Shown one piece after another: positions 55,496-63,271 of a stretch of DNA of 64,000 nt (position 1 is its first letter; each line of letters starts with the position of its first letter). The stretch is from Novosphingobium album (ex Hu et al. 2023) (GTDB taxonomy: Bacteria > Pseudomonadota > Alphaproteobacteria > Sphingomonadales > Sphingomonadaceae): the NCBI RefSeq assembly GCF_022832385.1, contig NZ_JALHLE010000007.1, forward strand, positions 224,107 through 288,106, read 5' to 3'. The notes under the pieces are model-generated. The model saw nothing but the letters and a program-made list of their open reading frames with translations, did no database searches and was not told where the DNA came from. The position numbers and the translations under genes are program-made.

Positions 55496-55985
55496 ACAGT
55501 TCGCCAATGGCCTCGCGCGCCAGCCGCTCGCGCTGCTCCCAATCGCCACAAATGCGCACGTAGGGCACGCCGGCACGGGTCAGCATCTCCTCGGCCAGAT
55601 CTGCGAAGCGCGACCGTTTTTCGTACTCGCCGAAGAAGCGGGTGCCATCGTCGAACCACGGCACATCGGGCGCGAACAGCAGGTAAAGGTCCGCCTTGGG
55701 ATAGGCCATGAGCGCCTCCGGCACTTCGCCGAACAGCATCTGCGCCCAGGCTGCCGTCATGAGCTGATCAGTATCCAGCACCAGAAGCGGAAGCTCGGTC
55801 ACCATCGCCTTGCGGTTCTCCGCCGCCTGCCCTTCGGCTATGGCTAACAGGTCCACCATCTCGAGACTGGTACCGCGTTGCTCGCAGTAGGCGCGGCCGT
55901 ATTCGGGAACCCAGGGATATCCCAGTTTGCCGGCGAGCACCGTCTTGCCCGTGCTTTCGGGTCCGTGCAGGCAGACAGTCTTCAT
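55479..55985 (-). CDS. NadR-like nucleoside kinase-type ATPase
   Basis: The 168-residue protein starts MKTVCLHGPESTGKT at 55985, where GPESTGKT is a Walker A motif. It has an NMN/NR-kinase-like layout with PEYGRAYCEQRG, LLVLDTDQLMTAAWAQ (Walker B region), DLYLLFAPDVPWFDDGTR and ERLAREAIGEL. This matches the C-terminal ribosylnicotinamide kinase domain of NadR standing alone. It overlaps the pnuC stop by 4 bases, which supports nicotinamide riboside uptake and phosphorylation to NMN. Confidence 0.9.
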   Translation of the reverse strand: MKTVCLHGPESTGKTVLAGKLGYPWVPEYGRAYCEQRGTSLEMVDLLAIAEGQAAENRKAMVTELPLLVLDTDQLMTAAWAQMLFGEVPEALMAYPKADLYLLFAPDVPWFDDGTRFFGEYEKRSRFADLAEEMLTRAGVPYVRICGDWEQRERLAREAIGELFSFAP

Positions 55986-56581
55986 GCGGTCATGAGCTTG
56001 GCTTCCGGGTTGTCCTTGGCCGCCTGCATCCATTCCTTGAGGCCGAGCAGAGACATCACCAGCATCCCGCCATAGAGCCCTGCCGTGGGGTTCAGCCCGC
56101 GGTTGATGTAAAGCAGGATCGCGGCGATATCGATCGCGATCCACAGGATCCAGTTCTCGATCCGCCGGAACGCCAGCAGGATCTGCGCGGAAACGCTGGC
56201 CCCGGCGATCGCCGAATCGGCAAAGGGCATGACCGCATCGGTGAAGCGGTGCATCACCCAGCCCAGATTCAGGCTCACCGCGAGCGTCGCCGTTACCCAG
56301 ACCGCGCGGCTCATGTTATCGAGCCAGCGCACCGGCACCCGGCTGTCCTTGCCGTCGACCTTGAGCCAAAGCCACCAGCCCCAGCCTTGTGCCATGAAAA
56401 AGAACACCTGCAGCCCGGCCTCGGCATAGAGCCGCTTTTCCCAGAACACGAAGATGTACAGCGCCACCATGATCATGCCGAACGGGTAGTTCCACACCGT
56501 GCGCCAGATCAGCAGGGCAATGTTGATCACGCCGAAACAGGCCGCGACCCATTCGAGCATTGCGAGAGTTTCGGGGTTCAT
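55982..56581 (-). CDS. pnuC: Nicotinamide riboside transporter PnuC
   Basis: The ATG at 56581 follows GGAGG by ten bases and overlaps the upstream stop. The 199-residue product has seven hydrophobic helices and PnuC signatures: VWNYPFGMIMVALYIFVFWE, LYAEAGLQVFFFMAQGWGWW and ENWILWIAIDIAAILLYINR. It brings in nicotinamide riboside, which the overlapping NadR-like kinase would trap as NMN. Upstream is an ArsC/Spx-like gene also in overlap. Confidence 0.96.
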   Translation of the reverse strand: MNPETLAMLEWVAACFGVINIALLIWRTVWNYPFGMIMVALYIFVFWEKRLYAEAGLQVFFFMAQGWGWWLWLKVDGKDSRVPVRWLDNMSRAVWVTATLAVSLNLGWVMHRFTDAVMPFADSAIAGASVSAQILLAFRRIENWILWIAIDIAAILLYINRGLNPTAGLYGGMLVMSLLGLKEWMQAAKDNPEAKLMTA

Positions 56582-56925
56582 GCCAGTGCGGCCTCCCACT
56601 CGGCTTCCTTGAAGCCCACCAGCAGGCCGCCCGGATATTCCACCACGGGCCGCTTGATGGTGCTGGGATGGGCCTGCATGACCGTCACGGCCTTCGCAGC
56701 ATCGAGACCGGCCTTGTCCTCTTCAGGCAGCTTGCGAAAGGTAGTGCCAGCACGGTTGAGCACCTTTTCCCAACCGGCCGCCGCAACCCAGCTTTCCAGT
56801 CTGGCAGGATCGGCCCCTTCCTTCTTGTAGTCGTGGAAGGTGTAATCGATGCCTTGTGCTTCCAGCCACTTGCGCGCCTTTTTAACAGTATCGCAGTTCG
56901 GAATTCCGTAAAATCCGAGTGTCAT
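56578..56925 (-). CDS. ArsC/Spx-family (YffB-like) protein
   Basis: The 115-residue protein has the Spx/ArsC fold: [20 protein letters not shown] with a single Cys11 instead of a CxxC pair, EAQGIDYTFHDYKKEG, and HPSTIKRPVVEYPGGLLVGF with the family Arg. Lacking the second Cys, it more likely handles glutathione or acts as a YffB-like thiol protein than as an arsenate reductase. GGGGGG is upstream of the ATG. It is embedded between an antibiotic-monooxygenase-like gene and pnuC with 4-base overlaps on both sides. Confidence 0.9.
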   Translation of the reverse strand: MTLGFYGIPNCDTVKKARKWLEAQGIDYTFHDYKKEGADPARLESWVAAAGWEKVLNRAGTTFRKLPEEDKAGLDAAKAVTVMQAHPSTIKRPVVEYPGGLLVGFKEAEWEAALA

Positions 56926-57248
56926 GCCAGCCCCCCTGAAGCACTGCCTCTCGTGTACCGGCGCACATCGGGCTGGTCGCACGAATAAACGGTGTAGCAG
57001 TCGTAATATTCGCTTCTTCCGCGATTTTGAACAGCCCTGTGTTCAAAATGACCTGCCCAGGCGCGCGCATCGGCTTCGCTGGCCCATTCCGAGATGGTAA
57101 CGGTTTCCCCATCTTCGGCCGTGAAACTCTTGTATGAAACGAAACCCGGCTGCGCGCGCGCCAGTTCCGCCATGCGCGCTGCATCGGCCAGATAGGCCGC
57201 AGCGTCCATGTCTGCCCTTTTGCGGCTCCGGAATACATTCATGTACAT
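56922..57248 (-). CDS. Antibiotic biosynthesis monooxygenase (ABM)-domain protein
   Basis: A small ferredoxin-fold ABM-type protein of about 108 residues: [51 protein letters not shown], and a divergent C-terminal tail ending SGGLA. Such proteins can be heme-degrading or quinol monooxygenases, but key residues are not clear. The start at 57248 (ATG) or 57242 is uncertain because no strong Shine-Dalgarno is visible. Its stop overlaps the start of the ArsC-like gene by 4 bases. Confidence 0.82.
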   Translation of the reverse strand: MYMNVFRSRKRADMDAAAYLADAARMAELARAQPGFVSYKSFTAEDGETVTISEWASEADARAWAGHFEHRAVQNRGRSEYYDCYTVYSCDQPDVRRYTRGSASGGLA

Positions 57249-57404
57249 GATCGGAACTTTGCCCGCGGGCAGGCCGTTCGACAAGCTGAACCCATCATCA
57301 ACTCTGCATCAGACACGCAATTTTCGTCCACGCGGTGTCCCAGCCCGCGCATTCGAACCGCAGGACGCTGGACAAACCGAGCAACGCGCGACAAAGCGCG
57401 AGGC

Positions 57405-58472
57405 ATGAGCGTGAACAGCTTCGGCCGCCTTTTCCGTTTCACCACCTGGGGCGAAAGCCACGGGCCCGCGATCGGCGCCGTCGTCGACGGGTGCCCACCG
57501 GGTCTTGCCATCAACGAGGGCGCGCTCCAGCCGTTCCTCGACGCGCGCCGCCCGGGCCAGTCGAAATTCACCACCCAGCGGCAGGAGCCGGATCAGGTCC
57601 GCATCCTCTCGGGTGTGTTCGAGGGCAAGACGACGGGCACACCGATCAGCCTGATGATTGAGAACGTCGACCAGCGCTCCAAGGACTATTCAGATGTCGC
57701 CAAGGCCTATCGCCCTGGTCATGCCGACTATGCCTATGACACCAAGTACGGTTTCCGGGACTATCGCGGCGGCGGGCGCAGTTCCGCGCGCGAAACCGCC
57801 AGCCGCGTGGCGGCGGGCGGCGTGGCGCGGCTGGTGATCCCGGAAGTGACGATCCTCGCCTATGTCTCCGAGATCGGCGGCGACGCGATCGACATGGCGA
57901 ACTTCGATGCGGCCGAGATCGGCAACAACCCGTTCTTCAGCCCCGACGCCGCCGCTGCTGCGCGCTGGGAAGCGATCGTCGATAATGCCCGCAAGTCCGG
58001 CTCCTCGGTCGGCGCGGTGGTCGAGTGCGTGGCGACCGGCCTGCCCGCAGGCTGGGGCGCGCCGCTCTACGGCAAGCTCGATGCCGACCTTGCCGCCGCG
58101 ATGATGGGAATCAATGCGGTCAAGGGCGTGGAGATCGGAGACGGCTTCGCCGCCGCGCGCCTGACCGGCGAACAGAACGCCGATCCGATGCGCCCCGGCA
58201 CCGATGGACCGCTGTTCGATGCCAACCATGCGGGCGGCATCGCAGGTGGCATCTCGACCGGCCAGCCGGTAGTGGTGCGCGTGGCCTTCAAGCCGACCAG
58301 CTCGATCCTGACCCCGCAGCCGACGATCACCCGCGACGGCGAGGCGACCGAATTGTTCACCAAGGGCCGCCACGACCCCTGCGTGGGCATTCGTGGCGTA
58401 CCGGTGGTCGAGGCGATGATGGCGCTGGTTCTGGCCGACCAAAAGCTGCTCCACCGGGGACAGTGCGGGTAA
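57405..58472 (+). CDS. aroC: Chorismate synthase
   Basis: Last step of the shikimate pathway, making chorismate from EPSP with reduced FMN. The 355-residue product has [20 protein letters not shown], the FMN motifs [18 protein letters not shown] and [20 protein letters not shown], and [14 protein letters not shown] and [20 protein letters not shown]. All chorismate-synthase signatures are present and the length is normal. It is divergent from the ABM gene set. Confidence 0.98.
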   Translation: MSVNSFGRLFRFTTWGESHGPAIGAVVDGCPPGLAINEGALQPFLDARRPGQSKFTTQRQEPDQVRILSGVFEGKTTGTPISLMIENVDQRSKDYSDVAKAYRPGHADYAYDTKYGFRDYRGGGRSSARETASRVAAGGVARLVIPEVTILAYVSEIGGDAIDMANFDAAEIGNNPFFSPDAAAAARWEAIVDNARKSGSSVGAVVECVATGLPAGWGAPLYGKLDADLAAAMMGINAVKGVEIGDGFAAARLTGEQNADPMRPGTDGPLFDANHAGGIAGGISTGQPVVVRVAFKPTSSILTPQPTITRDGEATELFTKGRHDPCVGIRGVPVVEAMMALVLADQKLLHRGQCG

Positions 58473-58486
58473 GTCAGTCAGGCTTC

Positions 58487-58513
58487 CATCATCCCAGCCT
58501 GCACTGGGATCAC
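58487..58513. repeat. Short palindromic intergenic repeat unit
   Basis: ATCCCAGCCTGCACTGGGAT at 58491-58510 with arms ATCCCAG/CTGGGAT resembles the two units at 16328-16407. It lies between aroC and the convergent gene at 58521 and could act as a hairpin at the 3' end of both transcripts. Confidence 0.6.
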
Positions 58514-58520
58514 GTCATTT

Positions 58521-59570
58521 CTACAAATCCATCACGCTGGGCTTGCTCGATCGCTCGATCATGCCCGTCGTGCGCATGCCGTCCCAAGTATAGAACGCAT
58601 GGCTCTGCTGGACGATCGGCCAGTCCTTGGGCCAGTCCGGCGGAAGCACGTGGCCGCCGCGCGAGCGCGTGTTGGTGAAGGTGACGCCGTCGATGGCAAT
58701 GCGTTCGCCCTCCAGCGTTTCCAGCACCAGCGGCACCGGCTCGCCGCCCGTCACCAGCTTGCGCAGCCAGGGCAGCTCCACCGGGCGCGCACCGACGCGG
58801 CGACCGTCGCTGCCGATCACCCAGGCTTCCTCGTAAGTCGGCTCGCCATCGTCGCGCGGCGGATAGGCGTTGAGACCGAAGGCGCGCCCATCGGGGAAGA
58901 CGGCAGACATCCAGCAATGCCCGGTGAAGCCCGCGAAGGCGCGGAAACCGGTGCGGCGGATGCGCAGGCCATTGGCCTTGAAGGTGTGGTGCTCGCCACC
59001 GATGGTCAAAGTGCCCGTGCAATGGAACAGCTGCTCGTAACGCGGGCTCATGAAATCGCCCTGCTTGCCGCCCATCGCCGCCGCAGCCTCAGGCGTCATC
59101 GTGCCCGGCTGCCAGGGAATCGCGGCCATTTCCATGTCGATGTCGAACGACACGTCGACCCACTTCTTCTCTTCGAAGTCGGGATTTTCGAGGATCTCCT
59201 GCGCGCTCGTCTCGGCCACAGGTCCTTCGAAGCGCACGGTCCAGCGGCGAAACTGCTCGACACATTCAAATCGCATCGGCCCGGTGGCCCGCACCGTGGG
59301 CTTGCCTGCAGGGCCGATCGCACTCCGCGTCTCGCCATCGCCGCGCCGCGAATAGAGGCGGCCGTCGGCAAAGGCGATGTCCAGCCACATTTCGTGCCGG
59401 TCCCATTGCTCTGCCACTGCCTCGACACCTACACGCATCGCGAAGAGGCCGTTTTCCTCCTCGATCCACACGTTCACTGCATCGCGCACGCCGTCCTCTG
59501 GACGCGCATCGAGCACATATTCGCGTTCGCTCGGGATGCCGCCAGACAGGTCCGCCAGAGTCTCCGCCAC
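58521..59570 (-). CDS. Hypothetical protein, possible lipocalin/CrtC-like fold (DUF7064/7065-type)
   Basis: The GTG at 59570 has GGGAG nine bases upstream and is chosen over a longer frame. The 349-residue protein has no signal peptide or membrane segment. It is rich in beta-strand patches with a Trp/Arg/Asp pattern: VNVWIEEENGLFAMRVGVEA, MRFECVEQFRRWTVRFEGPV, FMSPRYEQLFHCTGTLTIGG and RAFAGFTGHCWMSAVFPDG. This recalls two-domain lipocalin-like (AttH/CrtC) hydrophobic-ligand proteins, by eye only. I do not know its function. Confidence 0.7.
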   Translation of the reverse strand: MAETLADLSGGIPSEREYVLDARPEDGVRDAVNVWIEEENGLFAMRVGVEAVAEQWDRHEMWLDIAFADGRLYSRRGDGETRSAIGPAGKPTVRATGPMRFECVEQFRRWTVRFEGPVAETSAQEILENPDFEEKKWVDVSFDIDMEMAAIPWQPGTMTPEAAAAMGGKQGDFMSPRYEQLFHCTGTLTIGGEHHTFKANGLRIRRTGFRAFAGFTGHCWMSAVFPDGRAFGLNAYPPRDDGEPTYEEAWVIGSDGRRVGARPVELPWLRKLVTGGEPVPLVLETLEGERIAIDGVTFTNTRSRGGHVLPPDWPKDWPIVQQSHAFYTWDGMRTTGMIERSSKPSVMDL

Positions 59571-59684
59571 CGTCGTTCTCCCTCTCCATTTCGTTATGGG
59601 AGGGAAGCTGTCATGCCTCGCGCTCGAGGTCACGCCCCGACGCAAGCGCGGGGGCGATATCCCGATTGCCCGCAGCGACAGACC

Positions 59685-60515
59685 TCAGGCGTAAGGGGGC
59701 TTGTGCAGGCCCTTGGGACTGGTCGTGAAAATCTCGCAGCCGTCCTCTGTGATGCCGATCGAATGCTCGAACTGCGCCGAGAGCGACTTGTCGCGGGTTA
59801 CCGCCGTCCAGCCGTCATTGAGGAGCTTCACCGGCGGCTTGCCGAGGTTGATCATCGGCTCGATGGTAAAGAACATGCCCGGCTTGATCAGCGGTCCGGT
59901 GCCCGGACGGCCGGCGTGGACCACTTCGGGCGCGTCGTGGAACAGGCGGCCAAGGCCATGGCCGCAGAATTCGCGCACCACGCCGAAACGGTTCGCTTCG
60001 GCATAGGCCTGAATGGCAGCGCCGATGTCACCGATGCGGTTGCCCGGCTTGGCCTGTTCGATGCCGATCATAAGGCATTCATAGGTCACATCGACCAGAC
60101 GGCGCGCCTTCAGCGAAGGCTCGCCTGCAAAGTACATGCGGCTTGAATCGCCATGCCAGCCGTCGAGCAGCGGGGTCACGTCGATATTGAGGATGTCACC
60201 TTCCTTCAGCGTCTTTTCCGAAGGAATGCCATGACACACGACGTGGTTGATGGAGATGCAGGACGAATGTGCATAGCCGCGATAGCCCAGCGTCGCCGGC
60301 ACCGCTCCGCCGTCCAGCGTCAGTTCGCGAACCTTGTCGTCGATGGCGGCGGTGCTGACTCCTGGCTGCACCATCGGCGCGATTTCGTCGAGAATTTCGG
60401 CGGCAAGGCGCCCGGCCTTGCGCATGCCCTCGAAAGCTTCGGGACCGTGCAGCTTGATCGTGCCGTCGCGCAGGACGGTTTCATTTCCGGGTTCGACAAT
60501 CTGGTATTCACTCAT
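59685..60515 (-). CDS. map: Type I methionine aminopeptidase
   Basis: Removes the initiator methionine. The 276-residue product has the metal ligands Asp in NIDVTPLLDGWHGDSSRM (two Asp), His in EFCGHGLGRLFH, Glu in FTIEPMINLG and Glu in QFEHSIGITEDG. The ATG at 60515 is used; GCG and an extra Met precede it in frame. It is followed downstream by the convergent gene pair and preceded by the lipoprotein gene on the same strand. Confidence 0.97.
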   Translation of the reverse strand: MSEYQIVEPGNETVLRDGTIKLHGPEAFEGMRKAGRLAAEILDEIAPMVQPGVSTAAIDDKVRELTLDGGAVPATLGYRGYAHSSCISINHVVCHGIPSEKTLKEGDILNIDVTPLLDGWHGDSSRMYFAGEPSLKARRLVDVTYECLMIGIEQAKPGNRIGDIGAAIQAYAEANRFGVVREFCGHGLGRLFHDAPEVVHAGRPGTGPLIKPGMFFTIEPMINLGKPPVKLLNDGWTAVTRDKSLSAQFEHSIGITEDGCEIFTTSPKGLHKPPYA

Positions 60516-60567
60516 GGCGCCCATATAGCGCTGCTGCGAACGAATTGCGAGATGGGCGGCGGAAAGC

Positions 60568-61410
60568 TTACTGACCCACCGAAAAACTGTTTCGGTACTG
60601 CGGCTTGAGAGTCGCCATAATCTTGCCCGTCACCGGCAATGTCACCTCGTATGTCCCTTCCGCATAAGGCCCGGCCTCGTAAGGCGCGACCAGAATGCCG
60701 ATGCGATCAAACGTCTGGCCGTTGGACGATCCCACGATCAGCGTCTGCGCCACCGGATCGATGCATTCGGTGAAGATCTGCCCGCTGTCGCGCTGAACCG
60801 GTTCGCCGCGCCGAGTCTCGCGCTCCTTATCGAGCGCGTCGCAGAATGGTTCACGGATCGCATTGCGCAGTGAATCGGTGCTGGTGAACAGATCGCGCGG
60901 CTTGCGCACGGCCTCCGCGCGGCGATCCCAGAGCAGCGAATCGAAATTGCTCATGCCGTGCGCGCCCCCGGAAAAGCTGTAGAGTTCCGCCGAGAGCGAC
61001 AGCCAGCCGGGCAGGTCGGTCACCACCTGCCACTTCGCCCCGTAGCTGTGCTGGTGAAAAGGAAACCCTTCCTTCTTCGCTGCCTTCTGGTCGTCACTCG
61101 AAGACGAGGCAAGCTTCTCGCGCTCCTGATAGATCCGGGTGTCGAACAGGTCCTTGAGGCGGGGAATGGCCCCCGCGGCATCCGGGTAGGAGAAGGCGAA
61201 TTCATAAAGATCATTCGACGCGTCTACCGTACGTCCAGTTTCCGTCGGCATTTCGGACGGCTCCGCGCTCGGTTCCTCTGTGGCTTCGGGCAATTCGACG
61301 GAGGCGGCCGCCATGCTGGTGCTACCGTCCGCTGGCACGGAAGCGTCCTGTCCGCCCGTGCACCCACCCGCAGCCAACAGTATCGCCAATGCCCAACCAT
61401 TCCGCCGCAT
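60568..61410 (-). CDS. DUF4163/DUF3298-type lipoprotein
   Basis: The start at 61410 has GAGAGGA upstream and gives MRRNGWALAILLAAGGC, a lipoprotein signal with a candidate lipidated Cys, followed by a Ser/Glu/Pro-rich linker (PEATEEPSAEPSEMP). The mature domain contains QVVTDLPGWLSLSAELYSFS and GGAHGMSNFDSLLWD, as in DUF4163/DUF3298 (RsiV-type) proteins that bind peptidoglycan or lysozyme-related ligands. The 280-residue protein is divergent from the aminopeptidase gene by 49 bases. Function unknown. Confidence 0.87.
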   Translation of the reverse strand: MRRNGWALAILLAAGGCTGGQDASVPADGSTSMAAASVELPEATEEPSAEPSEMPTETGRTVDASNDLYEFAFSYPDAAGAIPRLKDLFDTRIYQEREKLASSSSDDQKAAKKEGFPFHQHSYGAKWQVVTDLPGWLSLSAELYSFSGGAHGMSNFDSLLWDRRAEAVRKPRDLFTSTDSLRNAIREPFCDALDKERETRRGEPVQRDSGQIFTECIDPVAQTLIVGSSNGQTFDRIGILVAPYEAGPYAEGTYEVTLPVTGKIMATLKPQYRNSFSVGQ

Positions 61411-61459
61411 CAAAATTCCTCTCGCGTTCGCGCTCGCGGCAAGGCTAGAGAATACACGC

Positions 61460-62854
61460 ATGAGCGACAAGAATGCATTGATCCAGCCTGATCGCGGCCA
61501 GAAAGCCATTGCCATCCACCTCGTCGACAAGGACGGGCTGGAAGCCTTCCTCAAGGACCGCCCCCCCGCGCAGCGTGCCGCGCTGTCCGCCCACAAATTC
61601 GCGGCGGATGGCTACGACTTCGCGATCATCCCCGACGGGGAGGACTGGGCCGTCGTTTCGGGCGTCGCGAACACCGCCGATCTTTCAAGCTGGTGCATGG
61701 CCAAGCTGGCAGAGAAGCTGCCCGCCGGAACCTACCGCCGCGTGGGCGGTGAACCTGGCCCGGCGATGTTCGGCTGGATTACCGGCCAGTACCGATTCGA
61801 CCGCTACCTGTCCGAGCCCGACGAGGAAGGTCCCCGCATTCTCCTGACCGGTGAACCAAAAGCCATCGAGGCAATCACGGCCGAGGCCGAAGCGGTGATG
61901 CTGGTACGCGACCTCGTCAACACGCCGGCGGAGGACATGGGGCCTGCCCAGCTCGAGGCGGAGGCGGAAAGCCTGCACAAGGCCTTCCGGTCCGAAATCC
62001 GCGTGACGCGCGGCGACATGCTCGAACGCGAGTTCCCGATGGTGCACGCGGTCGGTCGCGCCGCCGCACGCAGCCACGCCCCGCGCATGATCGAGCTTGA
62101 ATGGGGCGATCCCAAGCATCCCCGGATCGCAATCATCGGCAAGGGCGTTTGCTTCGATTCGGGCGGGCTCGACATCAAGCCCTCATCGGGCATGCTGCTT
62201 ATGAAGAAGGACATGGGCGGCGCTGCCCACGCCCTCGCCCTTGCCCGGCTGATCATGCAGGAACAGCTGCCGGTGCGGCTGCATCTCCTTGTTCCCGCGG
62301 TGGAAAATGCCGTATCCGGCAACAGCTTCCGTCCCGGCGACATTCTGAAAAGCCGCGCGGGCATTTCGGTTGAGATCGGCAATACCGACGCCGAGGGCCG
62401 CCTGATCCTGGCTGACGCGCTGGCCCGCGCAGGCGAGAGCGAACCCGAACTGATCATCGACTTCGCCACCCTGACGGGGGCTGCACGCGTAGCGGTGGGG
62501 CCCGACCTTCCGGCCCTGTTCACACGCGAGGATGCGACGGCCGATGCCCTGCTGAGCGCAGGCAAGGCCGCCGACGACGCCTGCTGGCGCCTGCCTCTCC
62601 ACGATGGGTACCGCGAATACCTGAAATCCGATGTTGCGGACATCAACAACGCTGGCACCGGCGGCTTTGCCGGCGCCAGTACAGCGGCCCTGTTCCTCGA
62701 CAAATTCGTGCCCAAGGGCATCGACTGGGCGCACTTTGACACTTTCGCCTGGCGACCCGCAGCCAAGCCGGGCCGCCCCAAGGGCGGCGCCGCGCTGGGC
62801 CTTCGCGCCGCGTGGCACATGTTGAGCACGCGCTATGGCCAAACAGGCGGCTAA
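61460..62854 (+). CDS. M17-family leucyl aminopeptidase
   Basis: The 464-residue product starts at 61460 (ATG before SDKNALIQ); a longer frame overlaps the divergent lipoprotein gene and is rejected. The catalytic region has GKGVCFDSGGLDIKPSSGML (metal Lys/Asp), KKDMGGAAHALALA, and NTDAEGRLILADAL, the M17 signature with the metal-binding Asp and Glu. DFATLTGAARVAVGPDLPAL and STAALFLDKFVPKG follow. The shorter-than-PepA length (about 500 usual) reflects a reduced N-terminal domain. An SH3 gene follows by 15 bases. Confidence 0.95.
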   Translation: MSDKNALIQPDRGQKAIAIHLVDKDGLEAFLKDRPPAQRAALSAHKFAADGYDFAIIPDGEDWAVVSGVANTADLSSWCMAKLAEKLPAGTYRRVGGEPGPAMFGWITGQYRFDRYLSEPDEEGPRILLTGEPKAIEAITAEAEAVMLVRDLVNTPAEDMGPAQLEAEAESLHKAFRSEIRVTRGDMLEREFPMVHAVGRAAARSHAPRMIELEWGDPKHPRIAIIGKGVCFDSGGLDIKPSSGMLLMKKDMGGAAHALALARLIMQEQLPVRLHLLVPAVENAVSGNSFRPGDILKSRAGISVEIGNTDAEGRLILADALARAGESEPELIIDFATLTGAARVAVGPDLPALFTREDATADALLSAGKAADDACWRLPLHDGYREYLKSDVADINNAGTGGFAGASTAALFLDKFVPKGIDWAHFDTFAWRPAAKPGRPKGGAALGLRAAWHMLSTRYGQTGG

Positions 62855-62869
62855 ACTTGCGATCCGGCC

Positions 62870-63271
62870 ATGACCCGGCTAAGCGCGCCCATCTTTGCCT
62901 TTGGAGACGCACCGACGTTGGCCGCCGACGATTCCTATACCCGCCCCTTCACGGTTGAGGGCATGCTGGCCATGACCGGGCCGAGCGTAACGGCGGATCC
63001 CGGCTGTCTCCCGGTGCGCGGCGATCTGGCGCATATCAAGCTCGCGGGGCGGTACTTCGTGCCGCACTACGCGGTGCCGATGCCGCACACGATCAAGGAT
63101 GGTGCCATCCTGCGCACGGCAAGTCGGGCCGATGGCGAATTAGTAATGGACCTGCCCAAGGGCAGCATCTTCAACGTGCTCGACATCGCCGGTAACTGGG
63201 CCTGGGGCCAGCTTGGCGAAGATGGTCAGGTCGGCTACGTCGCGCTCGACCAGCTTCAAGCGGTGACGTGA
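62870..63271 (+). CDS. Small protein with bacterial SH3 region
   Basis: The 133-residue protein has no signal peptide. Its second half (TIKDGAILRTASRADGELVM, PKGSIFNVLDIAGNWAWGQL, EDGQVGYVALDQLQAV) is one SH3b domain, and the first half (SDSYTRPFTVEG type segments) may be another degenerate one. In related genomes the gene after this aminopeptidase encodes an NlpC/P60 peptidase with such N-terminal SH3 regions, but no catalytic Cys/His domain is present here. The stop overlaps the argC start by one base. Confidence 0.8.
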   Translation: MTRLSAPIFAFGDAPTLAADDSYTRPFTVEGMLAMTGPSVTADPGCLPVRGDLAHIKLAGRYFVPHYAVPMPHTIKDGAILRTASRADGELVMDLPKGSIFNVLDIAGNWAWGQLGEDGQVGYVALDQLQAVT

